64,000 bases of DNA from Dermacentor variabilis (lineage: Eukaryota > Arthropoda > Arachnida > Ixodida > Ixodidae). The notes beneath the pieces were generated by a model. That model worked only from the letters and a program-made list of their open reading frames with translations, had not been told where the DNA came from and searched no databases. Positions 44,986 through 57,139 of the stretch are shown piece by piece; the first letter of the stretch is position 1; the number at the start of each line of letters is the position of its first letter. The DNA lies in assembly GCF_050947875.1 (NCBI RefSeq), contig NC_134569.1, positions 34,551,277 to 34,615,276 on the forward strand, read 5' to 3'. A program made the translations under genes and the position numbers.

Positions 44986-45439
44986 GCCCTGGCCGCTTCT
45001 TCTATGTTAGGTGACGATGATGTAATTTGTGTGGCATTTTTCTGCCGCGGCTTTCTGACGACAGCAGGATCGCACAATGAGCTAAGAAATGATATCCCGA
45101 TAAAAAAAAAAGGCGGAGTGTTTACAAGTAGAATCTTCGGCAAGCAATCTGTGAGTGCGAAATTCTTGCGGCACACCGCGACTTCTTTCTTTCTTTTTTT
45201 TAAAATAATGTTCGGGCAAAACACTCTAGAATTTCAGTGACGGACACCGTTGAAAGTCAAAACAAGACTAATGGAGTGAGCCTCTTACAGATATCACCGC
45301 GAAAAAGAAAGAAACAACGCAGTATGATCGGGAATTTTCATGCACACATTTGTTTTGATAGGGCACTTCCTCTGCAATGCCATCGGGTCTTTCATGCACA
45401 AATAAAGGCGTGTTACGACCTCTTCTTATGGAATACACT

Positions 45440-46150
45440 GTGAAAGGGGAGGAACTTTCCCCCGACGATTTTCTAGAGGATTCCGGCTGGCATTTAGCCG
45501 GCCAAAGACGCCATCTGACGAAATCGTCGAAATAGGCCCGGCAATGGAGCCAGGCCTAGTGCGGGACCCGGGCACAACGATCGTGGCAGGACCGGAGCTG
45601 GTGTCAAAAACCGCATTATTCGTCGTGGAAGAATGCCGCCGTTTCCCAGGGAGGACATCAAAATTGTGATCAGAGGGAGGGGTGGCCTGATATATCCATG
45701 ATAGGCCTGACTGTGGTGGCTGATGCAATCAACACCGCTGCTTGCATTGAGGATTCGAAGCGTGAAGCGGACACGATCTGTCCTAACTATCAACAGAATA
45801 TCGTGTGGTGAGCACTCACCAGGAGAACGCAGCCAAATATGTTAGGGTCAAGAATATTTTGGTGGTGAGTCGTCTGCACGAGGTAGCGGCATAGCGCACG
45901 GCACCACATGCTACGTGCAAAGGTGTAATACGAGACGTTGCCCGTTGTGAAGGGCTAGAGGTGTTGCAGCGCAAGATTGTTAATGCAAGAAACACCCTGG
46001 TGCTGACAGCCAAGAGGATCAAGGACACCAGCACCGTCATAATTGCCTTTGACGGATACCGGGTACCCAACTACGTCAGGTACGACAATGCATTGGTCAG
46101 ATGTACATTATGCTTGAGATGTACGATGCTTGAGAAAGCATCGGAGTACT
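45440..46150 (+). pseudogene. LINE ORF1 (gag-like) fragment
   Basis: Plus-strand pieces in alternating frames give RMPPFPREDIKIVIRG, TICPNYQQNIVVVSTH-like reading and AAKYVRVKNILVVSRLHEVAA. The last piece, at 45961-46152, gives LQRKIVNARNTLVLTAKRIKDT and VIIAFDGYRVPNYVRY followed by a Cys pair (RCTLCLRC). This order (basic N-terminal strand, RRM-like middle, I-V-x-x-R-N-P/T, V-I-I-x-F-x-G-x-x-V-P, then a zinc-knuckle start) is that of the nucleic-acid-binding ORF1 of I/R1/Jockey-like LINEs. It carries several stops and its zinc knuckle is cut off. Confidence 0.65.
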
Positions 46151-46316
46151 AATGGTTCAATGGCTACACTTGTCAGCATTGGGTGTTACAGATAATCTAA
46201 AGCTGGGAAGTAGTTTGAGAGATGTTGCACTATGGAGCATTGAATCACCGCACATAAAAATATTCAGCTCACTACCGTAACGTAACAGTAGCGTAAACAC
46301 AAAAAACAAACAAACA

Positions 46317-46352
46317 AAAGCAAGCAAGCAAGCAAGGGAAGCAAGCAAGAAA
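46317..46352. repeat. (AAGC)n microsatellite
   Basis: Imperfect AAGC tetranucleotide run preceded by CAAA repeats. Confidence 0.9.
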
Positions 46353-46380
46353 GCATCTAATATTATTATATTGTTCACGT

Positions 46381-46575
46381 GTCAGAACCACGATCTGATT
46401 ATGAAGCACGCCGTAGTGTGGGACTCCAGATTAATTTCGGCCACCCGGAGTTCTTTAACACGCGCCAAATGCACGCTACAAGAGCATTTTTGCAATCCAC
46501 CACTTATCGGAATGCGGCCGTCTTGGCCGGAATCGAACCCGCGACCTTGTTCTGAGCAGCGCAAGAACGAAAGTA
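46381..46575 (-). repeat. Ruka-like SINE, minus strand
   Basis: The reverse strand reads GCTGCTCAGAACAAGGTCGCG, the B box GGTTCGATTCCGGCCAAG, GGCCGCATTCCGAT, GCGCGTGTTAAAGAACTCC, GGGTGGCC, TGGAGTCCCACACTACGGCG and ends ATAATCAGATCGTGGTTCTG. The block order equals that at 3627-3858. The first half of the tRNA head (A box) is missing or replaced, so it could not start its own transcription. Confidence 0.8.
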
Positions 46576-46849
46576 TATTTTATTACATCTTCAGCCTAAA
46601 CTCAAAATAACCGCCGTTTTCGACTACTTTCTCACCGCGGCTGAATACTTACATATATTGCCATCACACGGCTTCGTGCAGTTAACGTTGTGCAAATGAG
46701 ATATTTGCACATACTTCTCGCAGTTGAACTTTTACCCTCCGCGCCTCCTTTATTACTTCCTAATTCTATTAATGCCTAGAATGATGCTGCAGACAGCACG
46801 CAATGAAGCCGTCTATGAATTCATTTCACCTTTACAGAGAGCGAGATAG

Positions 46850-47489
46850 AGAAAGAAACAGAAATAAATTTTATTGAAATGAAAGACAGGCAGGTCGACC
46901 AGAGCTAGTGCGCTCTAGTCTGCTAATCTGCACTGGGGAAAGGGAAAGAGAGTGAAGTATTTAAATGAATGATCATGTTAAGATAACCAGTGAGTGCTTA
47001 TGTACATTAGACGGTGGCCCTTCTAGATGCACTAGTCTAGTTTTGTGTCGTGAATCAACTTCAACAGCGCTTTAATTGTCCGCGTTGAAGTTGTGGTGTC
47101 AAGTCGTCGGCCGAGAATAGTGTCCTCCGAGAGTGCTTTCCTGCGAACGCTGACTAGGGACTTATCCAACATCCTTGGTTCCACATATATGCTTGGCAAT
47201 CTCACAATATGTGTTCCAGCGTTTCAGGCGTTTGACAATGTTCGCAATCAGGGCTGTTCTTCATGGCCGATGAGGTGTGCGTAGCGACCGGTGAAAGCAA
47301 CGCCCAGCCGTGTCCTGCGTAGTAATGACGCTTCAAGCAACCTTCGGGGGCAAACAGAATTCACCGTCTCGGTCGATTATATGTAGGCGTCTTTTGGTTT
47401 GTCAGCGTGGACTCTGAATGCATTTGTAACGTCTTGCATGAGTGTCTTGATCATTGAGTTGGTGTTATGTTGCGAGTAGGCAATGCGTA
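46850..47489 (-). pseudogene. LINE ORF2 C-terminus and 3' UTR
   Basis: The minus strand reads LRIAYSQHNTNS from the right edge, then RRTRLGVAFTGRYAHLIGH (compare HRLRLGVAFTRRFLRLIG at 16040), a decayed Cys/His cluster and KALLKLIHDTKLD before a stop at about 47018. The 3' UTR ends near 46860 with CAATAAAATTTATTTCTG and a CT-rich tail. This is the 3' part of the element whose RNase H lies at 47721-47960. Confidence 0.8.
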
Positions 47490-47733
47490 ATTCATCAGAG
47501 GAGAGAGAGAGAGAGGGAGAAACTTTTATTGTTTAATATTATTTTCGTGTAATGGTCGGAGCCCCTTTTGTCCAAGGCCCCACTGTCTTCGACCACCCGC
47601 TTGACCTGTTTTATGAATGACTGCTGTCCCGCTAGGTCTCAACTGGTTAGCTGTGCCTGCGATTGCTCCACTGTGTGGCTTGTTTTATCAAGTGATACAT
47701 ATTACATGAGATTCTGAATCATTCATCAGAGGA
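47490..47733 (-). mobile_element. Truncated retroposon insertion with 13-bp target-site duplication
   Basis: ATTCATCAGAGGA occurs at 47490-47502 and 47721-47733. The intervening 218 bp read on the minus strand as a 3' end finishing with CAATAAAAGTTTC and a (CT)n tail (the (GA)n at 47500-47516 on the plus strand). Without the insert and one duplicate, the LINE frame runs straight from YSSDE into LRIAYS, which confirms that the insert is secondary. Confidence 0.85.
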
Positions 47734-49110
47734 ATAGAATGTCGATCTTGCCTCACTGTCAGCGAGTTCATTGCCAGTCACACCACAATGACCAGGCACC
47801 CATTGAAAGCGATCAAGTGGCCACCTTGCTGGGCACTGCGATGAAGTTGGCCGATTGCCAGCACGAGCAGATGATATAGGCCTTTCTTTAAAGAACATTT
47901 TAGTGCTTGCAACGCTGATTTGGCATGACAGAACGCCGTCCATTTATGAGGTGTCTGCGTTCTCATAAAATGACAGCCTCCCGTATTGCCACCATTTCCG
48001 CAGCCGTAGATGTCGATTTGTGGTCCAATTGTAATCGCCGGTTAATGCCAAGTTGCAGGATAACAAATGCAGCCGTTGGGACAGAGGTGTCACCGAACCA
48101 TCGGTATATACTTGTACAGTTCCAGCATATGATTTAAATATTGGGATAAAGTGAGTGGCTTCACGCCAATGGAAGAAACAGGAGACTTTCTCGCAATTCC
48201 AGGTATATTAAGCCTTACTAGTCTTTTCGGTATTGTCCAGGGAGGTGCTTGGGGGATGTTGATGGCCTGGAACCTTGCAGGTATATTGCTTACGCGACAT
48301 GCAATTGCTTTAGAAAAATCACAGTCAAGGTTGGTCATTGGAAATGATGACGGACGATGGGGTGAGTGTCTGGTCAACAGGAGAACATAGGTTCGCACAG
48401 GTTCACAGGAACTGTATACGTATATTGGCCATGCCCGTGCTTCCGCTCTTGTGCCTTTAGTTGACGTGCAGTGTATCAAGCCAAGGCATATCCAGAGTAC
48501 TTGTGCCAGAAGGCTCTCCGGTATGTGCAGATAAAATGACCCCATGTTAAATAGCACAGGTATGCTGTAGCGCACGTCACCCAGGAAATCGCCTGGTACA
48601 CTTGGGGTAAAGTTTGTTCAAAAGGGCCCCATCTCAGTTCAGATATACCACGAAGACCGTGTATGAACTGTGTTAGTTTAGTCCTAACTGCAGTAACATC
48701 TTTTTTTCCATTACACACTGCCGATAGGTTACACATGGGGGTGTTGAGAAAAAAAAATTCCATTTATAAATTATTGTCTTTCGTTGCGATTACTGCTTGA
48801 AGTATGGCGCCACTGCTCGTCGCTCTGCTATATGCGAACATAAAGAGCAGTTGCAGGCCAGCTTAGAGAGCTTATTGTTTTCAATGAAAGATGATGCCGC
48901 CTGTTATTAAGCCATTGGAAGGTTTTGATACAGTAATTACCTATTTGCTTAACTTCACCGGGCACTTGGTCTCTAACAAAATAAACAGCATTTTTTGTGC
49001 TTTGATAGCAGAGTTTACACTTCTGAGCATCGACAGGATAGATGACCATTCGTTTTATGTGTGTCATCGGACACTGCTGTCTAGGCAGAACAAGGACCGT
49101 TATTGCGTCC
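47721..49110 (-). pseudogene. LINE ORF2: RT C-terminal half and RNase H
   Basis: On the minus strand: IKTFQWLNNRRHHLSLKT at 48.9 kb (the segment after the RT palm), then TQFIHGLRGISELRWGPFEQ and VLRYSIPVLFNMGSF (thumb), AQVLWICLGLIHCTSTKGT, a linker with IPGIARKSPVSS, and the RNase H end FQWVPGHCGVTGNELADSEA (47760-47830). Frame changes separate the pieces. The order matches I/R1-like LINEs carrying RNase H. The endonuclease and ORF1 are absent, or possibly represented by separate fragments at 44.4-46.1 kb. Confidence 0.8.
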
Positions 49111-52100
49111 ACAAAATTTACATTTTATTAAAGCCAGGCAGTGTTTGCGAGTCATCGCAATCACGCTGTCCGGCGATACTCCCATCGAGTTCGTTTGCTT
49201 GAGTTAAAGTGAAAAAGATCAATCACACACCAAAAATTCAGCTGATGGGAATCGTTCGCGAGGATTTAATGAAATCTACTGCTGTCCACTGACTTGCGAA
49301 TACTAAAATCAGTTGAATGAACGAGGCTCTCAGGTGTTTCTCTTGTGTCGTAGAGATATTTTATTGAAGCGATTGCCCCTTCTTGCCACTGATCCAATAA
49401 AAGTGCGTTTTTTTTTCTTTTTGCGCGAAATGGTATAAAGTGGATTACTACTGATGTGAAAGGTTCATGTACTCGCACGCACCCTTCGTAAAGCAGAACA
49501 CAGTTTTCTTATTGTTTTCATTTTATGTGAGTCTGACGACAATCATGACGCAGGTCTGAATCGAGAGATTCAGCAGCTTCCTTGTTTGTTCATTTTTGCC
49601 GTGGAATAGCGTGACATGGTACGCCGTCCAGTTTCTGATTGCATACAAAGAGATGTCATGAGAAGTTAACTGCTTATGCTTTGGAGACCCTCTTATTGAA
49701 ATTCGAGCTCTTGTTTGCATTCGACGAATGTTCTACAGAAAACACGAAAATGCAGGTTCCCTTCGCGAAATTCACAAAGGTTCTAATATTAGATCTCATT
49801 TCGCTTTGGAATGCAACGTTATTACTGCGTTGCCTTTTGCTACCTTGATCCTTGTGGAACGCAATGGGTAACCGGCGACAGCAGACTGCAATGCTAGAAA
49901 CTCCGGCAGTTTACACGGACCCCTCAGCACCTAGGATTCACACAAAAAAGGCACAGGCTCAACAGCAGCGAGTCAATGGCCACGCTAAGCAGCCCCATTG
50001 CAGTTAATTCACATGACCTCGAAATCCCAGCCATACGAGCGAACGAATGTTTACGCTGATTAACTGTTGCCAATTTGTGCCCTTGCAGGCGGGCGAATTC
50101 GTCCTAAGTGGTGGATTGGTTTATCGGTGACATGATGAAATTTGTAATACTCCAGCCCATCAGATGTATGCGCAAGAATTACTCCTTAGAAAACGTGCTC
50201 CTCGACAACGGAACATACAGTAAGGATTGTGAGGGCCACTGAATCTTTCCGGATACGTGAGTTTGAACGGAGGCAAATAGTACGGGTACGTTTCAGGTAT
50301 ACGGGAGCTTGGACGCGAGCATCGAGGCAACCTTCTGCGCGGTGTCTTAAATTGCGGAAGCTATGGACTTTAATATTAATATTTCGCACTGTTCCCTTCA
50401 TGCCGTAGCACATTGCTTATTTCATTGTATTTTTCGATTTATTTTTATCTGAAAAGAAGATGTCTATATTATGAAGCTACTTTAAATGTGACTAAATGGG
50501 GAATAACTTGCATTTAGAAAACTAAAATTACAATGCAACTTTTTCTTTTTGCGGACAATTATTGCAATCCAGTGGTCAAGTATCACAGCCGTGTATGTCT
50601 GGTTGAAGCCCAACTAATGTGTAGTGGGAAGCGCAGGTTAATGTTGAACGTTGCTTATGCGAACGGTCGTTAAGTTGTATGACTATGGGCTCCTAGCGTT
50701 AACGAGTACATTGCAGTGGAGTTGCTTAGCGCAGTCATTGACTCGGTGCCGCTTAGTTTGTTTAATTGCCCCTCGACAGGCGATTGGCCAAGACAAGGGT
50801 GGTAACGGGTGATTGTGTAGATAAAATCTGAAAAGAGACAATAAAATATCGGAAATTCTGCAACAAATTATTAAGCAGACTCACGATACAAATATTTGTC
50901 ATGAAAACGTATGGTTCGCAAAACGGATGCAAATTTGGAGACATAAAATTATGTATAGGGTACAGTGATAAATTTTGAAAAGGATCTACTTTCATATGTT
51001 GTCGTTTGCCTTTCTTAACCTGCTATTTCTGAACTGGTGGTCAAGCTATCTTGGGCCTGGAATGACGGGACGGGAGGAGACAACGAAGCGCGCTATTCGT
51101 TTTAAAATCTGTTTTTTCTACTTTTAAAGTATAAAGTAAATAAATATATAATATATTTTATATATTATGTTACCTCAAATGTCACTCTTAAAAACATTTT
51201 GTGGAGCGCCGTAACGTTATAAGAATATTTTCATGTGGGGAGCGGAGTGGGGCCGGGGAAATTTCAGTAGGCGACGATGAAGACTCCTGCTTTCTCGGTT
51301 GGTTGGCCGTTTAGTGGTTTTACGACCTAATTTGAAACCATTTGGGTAACTTGGAGAGCAAGCCTATAACGCAACTTTATTTTCTCTGCAAATACCATGC
51401 GGTTAAGAGTACTGCACACAGCAGCACTGCATTCAACGCCGAATTATTCCGCAAAACAAGTTCATCGCAGGGGCAATATCTTCGTATTACTCCTGCTGAA
51501 GCTTTCAGTATGTTTCTTGTGGTTCGTATTTATATTTTATTTATTGGTACTATTGGCCTAATTCAGGACCAAGATAGGATGGGTAGGGTACCTAAAAATT
51601 ACACAAATCACTAGAGACTGGTACTTTATACAAAATGGCAATTTTTTCCTTGCGTCCTTATCGTGCGTATTTACCTTATAAGAACGAACGATGGGTCTAG
51701 AAACATTTTGGTGGCACACTTATTGTGCTTATGAATGCCTATTTCGATAGTGATACCTATACTACATTTTGAGAGCCTACAACGTCTTTTCCCGCGTTTT
51801 CTTCTAGCCCAATTTTGTTTATAATGTTATCAATTGCTGGGGAACTTGGCTGTAGGTATCCGAATAATAATACAAACACTTTGCCGGTGTAACGGTTGTT
51901 ATAGATAGCTTTGCTTAAGACAACAACATCTTTGTGAAGATAATTCAAACTGCGCTACGCAGTGATACACTTGAAAGTGACTTAGCGTAGTTGTGCGCTC
52001 AGTTCACGTTTCTAGCCGACATCATCGACTAACTTGAATGCCAGCGCGCAACTCTGATCCAGAATGCGAGGCGCATTTTCGGCGCTCAGGAAAGGTTCGC

Positions 52101-53074
52101 CACCAACCCTAAATGGACATGCCGCTGACAGTGTTAGTTCTAGACTTCAATCGGTCTCAAGGAAAAATACCGAATTTGCGATACTAAAACAACTGTGGAA
52201 GGTTCTGACCAACGGACATTCGGAAATTCCAGAGGCCATTGGATCATCTAGCGTTTCGAAGTACCGTATTTTACTGACTATAGCTAATCTATTTCTACAA
52301 GTTTAATATAAGTTCGAAGTTCCCGGAATGCCGACTGCACATGTTTATATTTCTTTACATAGAAGGCGTACTTGAACATAATGACACCGCGCTGCACTTG
52401 CAAATGTATCCCGGGCAATGTTGCATAGCGAAGTTAGCTCCGGAATTATTCTTGCGGCGCACTAGCAATATTTCCGGCTCATACTGGCCGCTAATGATAA
52501 GCAACCAAATGCTGGTCGCAATACTTAACATGTTTGGTTTTAAGTGCTTGGATTTGGATGCGCATGCGCAAAACATCCTTGCAAGATGCGCAACGCATTT
52601 ATATGCGATTTGTGGAGATTATGAAAGCACTGAAGACATTGAGGGGCATTCGTCGAATCCGACATCCTTGACTTGTTTTGCTCCGATTGCCCCGATGAGG
52701 GTGATATAGTGATTTAGTCCGCTTTTGGAATTGACTCACATATATGCACTCTAATAAAGGACTTTAGCTTTTACTTTCTGACTATAATATTTTTGTTTAT
52801 ATTCTGTTAATTAGTTGCAGACAAGCTAAAACCTTAGTTTCAGTCAAATTTCGTCCCTGTGGACTATGCAGCGGTTCGGATTACGTAAGAAAAACTTCTG
52901 TTAAGCTTAAAAGCGCCCCTGCGCTGCGGTTTGAACATAGGGTGTAGAATAGAGTCCGGAAAATATGGTACAAATATGTGCCCTTAACTTTGGTGGTTGT
53001 TGAACGTTTCTTTTCTGCATATGCAAACCAAAGGCAGGGAAAGGAGTTGGTACATGAAAACAGAAAGTGTTGAG
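49111..53074. other. No recognised gene
   Basis: Frames such as 51342-51614, 52064-52306 and 52341-52709 (122 codons) have no domain I recognise. An AT-rich near-palindromic stretch lies at 51135-51170. The left edge may include more decayed LINE. Confidence 0.4.
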
Positions 53075-53158
53075 ACCGGTTAACCTCCCTGCCTTTCCTT
53101 CTCCCCTTTTTCCTTCCTTCCTTCCTTCCTTCCTTCCTTTCTTCCTTCCTTCCTTCTT
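53075..53158 (+). mobile_element. LINE 3' tail with (TTCC)n
   Basis: GACCGGTTAACCTCCCTGCC followed by CT-rich sequence and a (TTCC)n run at 53109-53157. It matches the 3' end at 63110-63164, which also ends in TTCC repeats. The run is probably the element's own tail, expanded. Confidence 0.7.
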
Positions 53159-54639
53159 GAGATGACACTTGTTTGTCACTGATTTCCCAACTTTTTACTG
53201 GAGTCTGGTCAAACCAACGCTAGTTGTCTGATACCCCTTCTAAATTACTTGTAGAATGACACTAGTTTACATAAATTATTTACCAAAGTGTGGGACGAAA
53301 TACATTGGCGTCAGGAGCTAACCCACGGGGGGGGGGGGTTGCTTATGGGACTTCGGCCCCTCCCCCCAGACATTTTTTCATCCTGTCATGCACCACCGAC
53401 AAAAACAATCTTGGCACCGGAAATCATTCTGGATTTTGTTTAGAACGACTTTTCACGCTCGAAAAGACATTTCGGTGCGTGCGAATTCGGGTGGATTTCG
53501 TGGCAGCGCCGATGCACCTGGAGTCACATAACGCAAAGAGCCCCATCTGAGTACAAAGTTTCAAGGGCGTTTTTATGTCGATCGGCCTCGTCACGGCATC
53601 TCGCGGAGGCCCCGTAATCTACGGAGCGCATAGATTTCAATTCCGAAACTTTATGGGTTTAAAGTTCTCATAAATTTTTCATGCGAAAGGTGCATTAACA
53701 TTTCCAAAGACGTGCTTTGTATTTGCGATTCTGGTACTCTGTGCATTTTATATTCTTACAAACATTTGATGCCAAAGGTGCATTGACTTTACTAAAGCCC
53801 TACATCAGACCATACAACAAGACAAGCCAAATCAACAAACTATCAGACAAGTTGACAAATCACGCAGCGAGGTCCTTTTAGACGAAGCGTAGTGGTGGTT
53901 CATTTGTGCCGTCACGTCACAGAAAAGAATATCAGCATTTTTGTCACTTTCGCCAAAGCATTCATGTTAAGACACTAAAGCTAACAGAGGTAACTATGTT
54001 CTTATTTATTTATTCAACTTTGACTTTTATTCGCGAGGACACAGTGAGCCTCTTCAATTTTCGTGTTCTCGCTACCCGCGGGCTCCCAGAGCCAAACAGA
54101 GTGCATGCGTTTTTCTCGTGTTGCCCCGACCACTGCGCGGGGCACCTCGGTGCGCGTTCGTTTTTCTCTGGCCGAGTGGACTTTGGCCTGGCAGAGTTTT
54201 GGACGCTTTCTGACTAGCAGATGAGAAAAAAAAAACAATGGTCGCTCACCGCCATCACTGTGGAGACTCGACGGATTGCAGCGCGTTCGCTTGAGGGCAT
54301 CAGCTTCACTTCGATGTTATCGCAACCTGTATGGAAAGTATTTTGTCTCGCCGGTGTAGGATACCAAGCAGTATGCGTATGGTCCTCTGTGAACCAAACG
54401 TCTCACGTTTTCTTCGATATTTCTTGGGTAGTCACATTAGGTGCCTAAAGTAGGCAGTGGATTGTGCCCGACCTGCTTTCCTCTGCGTTTTTTTTTTTCA
54501 TTTCAGTGCCTCGGCTCCACAAAATAAAAATAGACATAGTTGGGGCGCAGCGAATTGTCGCATGGTGAAGTTCGATTTTGTTACTTCTTTTGCGGAAAGT
54601 AATGGGCCATGGGACTCTTCAGTTGCCGGATACCCTTAC

Positions 54640-54920
54640 TATATTATTTCGATAGCAATTATATGGACACTCCAGGCGCATTCCTGCCGTCATCGTCACC
54701 GTTATGTTCCGTATAAAGTCTAAGGGCGATAACATCAAGCGTGTAGCATGCTGTATGTGCGAGTGAAAGCGCACGGGCTGGTAATGGGTGAGCCGACGAT
54801 GCTGGCTCAGTCTTGTATGCGCAAGGGAGAAAAGCGGCGAGGAAGCGTGCTGCCTTCCGTCGCGAGCGATGCATGGGGAAGTGGATGGAGGGGGAGGTGG
54901 TTTGTGCCTTAGGATTTCGT
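54640..54920 (+). mobile_element. MITE-like repeat (family of 32895-33770)
   Basis: Contains TATATGGACACTCCAGGCGC, GTATAAAGTCTAAGGGCGATA, CATGCTGTATGTGCGAGTGA and GAAGCGTGCTGCCTTCCGTC. The other copy has the same words separated by a SINE. No coding capacity. Confidence 0.65.
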
Positions 54921-55394
54921 GATCTGTGAATATGTGATTGCGCAACGTGTTTATTTGCTTTGTTTGACGCATTACATACAGTGACTTTTGCTTAGATAAG
55001 CAGATTTATCACACGTATATTAAAATATCTTGTTGCGAGGTCTCGTGTATAAATGCTTTGTATCCAATGACACCTATCTGCCTTTATCATGCCCTATCTT
55101 CGCATATATATATTCCATTGTATCTTCGCATTTCTAATGCATGTTGTGCAGAACTTCTGCTTTTTATATGTTCTCTCTGTTGCGACTATAATTTCTGTGC
55201 AGTTACTCACAATACACGACTGGTGGCCGCAGCTCCTGTGCGATACATTCGAATGAAGGATATCGTCATGAAGCTTTTTGCCTGGCCGTTGCATATGTGC
55301 AAAATGTAAATAAGGTTCTTGAATGACAAAGTTTCATTCAAATATCTGTCCTCATCCCCTTCATTCATGACCTTTACGTTTTAAATGCAAAGCA

Positions 55395-56830
55395 TTTCAT
55401 GGCGAACATTTGCCTCTTTGACACTATCTGTCTAGACGCCTACGTCTTGGTCCTCTCATGCTCTTTTTTTTTCACTTGGTATGTACCAAAACTGGCATAG
55501 TATGACAAGAGTGTATGATAAATATAAATGATAAGTCATGACGTGTGTGTCGTGTAGGCTGGGCTGGGCAAAGTTACTTAGCAGTTGTATCGTGATACGG
55601 CACAGTACTCGGGCAACAAGTATTTGAGACACAGATAGGAGATACTACCGCAATTGTCGTATTTGAAACGGTACTTTCTGTTTGTATCTTGAGATACTTC
55701 AATACATTCGCAATTTTTTATTATAACTATATAGTGTAGTTGCAAACGCGTATGCAGAAAAATGTTTGCTTGGAAATTTCGTAACTCCAACCAACCTTGT
55801 TTCATTTGAATGAAATGTCTGTTAGAATCTCAAAATATTTGTCTTTCTTGCTCAAGGTATATTATTTTCATTTCAAAACAATGTGTGAAAGCCAGTAGAC
55901 GCAAGGCAACCCCATTCGTGCATTCTTCAGACTTCGTAACAATGCATCATGCTAGAGAAACTTTGATAACGATACTATAGCGACATCAAAATTTGCGCGA
56001 CAGACGACGCACGCATTGGCGCACGCAGCACAGTATGGTGGCTACGAGCAAGTGTCATGGCACCGACGAAACTAAAAACAAGAAATCAGGGAAACAAAAG
56101 GTCGGCTGCACGAGGACGTTCGCGCGCTTGTTTTTGCCGTGACGGCGCGACCTCCAACACGTGACTCTGCTCCACCAATATGGACGCCCAGACCTCACAA
56201 CTCGCCCTCACTGGAGGGCTCTGGTGGAAAGATAAACGATTTTCACTGACTTTATTTTTATTTAGGTGGCTTTGCGGCAGAAGTATCAGCTTGGGAAGCG
56301 GAATTCATTCATAGTTTGTACTTTCACATGGGAATGTTGGGAAAGCAGTATCTTGTATCTTAAGCTACACAATACATTCTTTCATGTATCAGAAATACCG
56401 ATACTGATACACGTCTAGCCATACGTACAATACGTACCTCTCATTTATGTTCATTATACGTACCTGTATAATGACGTACCTGTCATTTACATTCGTCATA
56501 CAGACTTGTCATACTATACCAATTTAAGTACGTGCCAAGGCTTAGGTGGCGGTTTAATGACCTACGCAACACACATGTCAAGACATCATTTATGTTCGTC
56601 ATACACTCTTGTCATGCTATGCCAATTTGGTACATACCAAGACGTAGGCGGCTGTTTCATGACCTACATGCAGTACCGGGCAGTATCAAAGATGGAGTAA
56701 GATAAGAATATCTTAGATACTATACCTTAGATACTCTTTGGGTATCTTGTTTCCGTATCGTGATACAAGATACACATGCGTGTCATGTAGGTCATGAAAC
56801 AGCCGCCTACGTTTTGGTGCTCCATGGTTG
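55395..56830. mobile_element. Foldback element with GATAC-rich interior
   Basis: Bases 55470-55560 are the imperfect reverse complement of 56545-56640 (TCATACACTCTTGTCATRCTATGCC...TTTGGTACATACCA). Two direct copies of that unit sit at about 56484-56580 and 56586-56672, and part of it returns inverted at 56775-56815 (CATGTAGGTCATGAAACAGCCG). The interior is rich in GATAC/GTATC words (55585-55700, 56345-56420, 56690-56780). No protein is encoded. Confidence 0.6.
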
Positions 56831-57139
56831 CTTCGTTAACTTAGTAGGCTACCCGCACACTTCTTCGCATAACATCGATTCCCACAGGGCGTGGAATCGG
56901 CCGGCTTTTTCATATCAGCGGCATCCACGAAGTGATATAGTTCTAAAGTTGGTGCGATATTTCCTTTACTTATTAAATAGACAAAAAATATTAAAGCTAT
57001 GATATCAGTTATTTTCGCACAATTTTTGCAACACCCGAATATTCTTTTATGAAATAATACGTATTTTTCTCGTCCTGACAGTGCATAGCGTTCAAGAATT
57101 CGTTGGCAGCATCTTCGGCAGTGCCAATATAGTTATTAC

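Noticed and set aside
44509..45240. Longest open frame in the window (243 codons, plus strand)
   Set aside because: It has no recognisable motif. It crosses an antisense LINE endonuclease-like fragment, a tRNA-like SINE head and a poly(A/T) stretch, and is low in structure typical of a real protein.
52881..53179. Minus-strand frames rich in Lys/Glu/Arg/Gly repeats
   Set aside because: Translation of the reverse strand of the (TTCC)n tail; low-complexity artefact.
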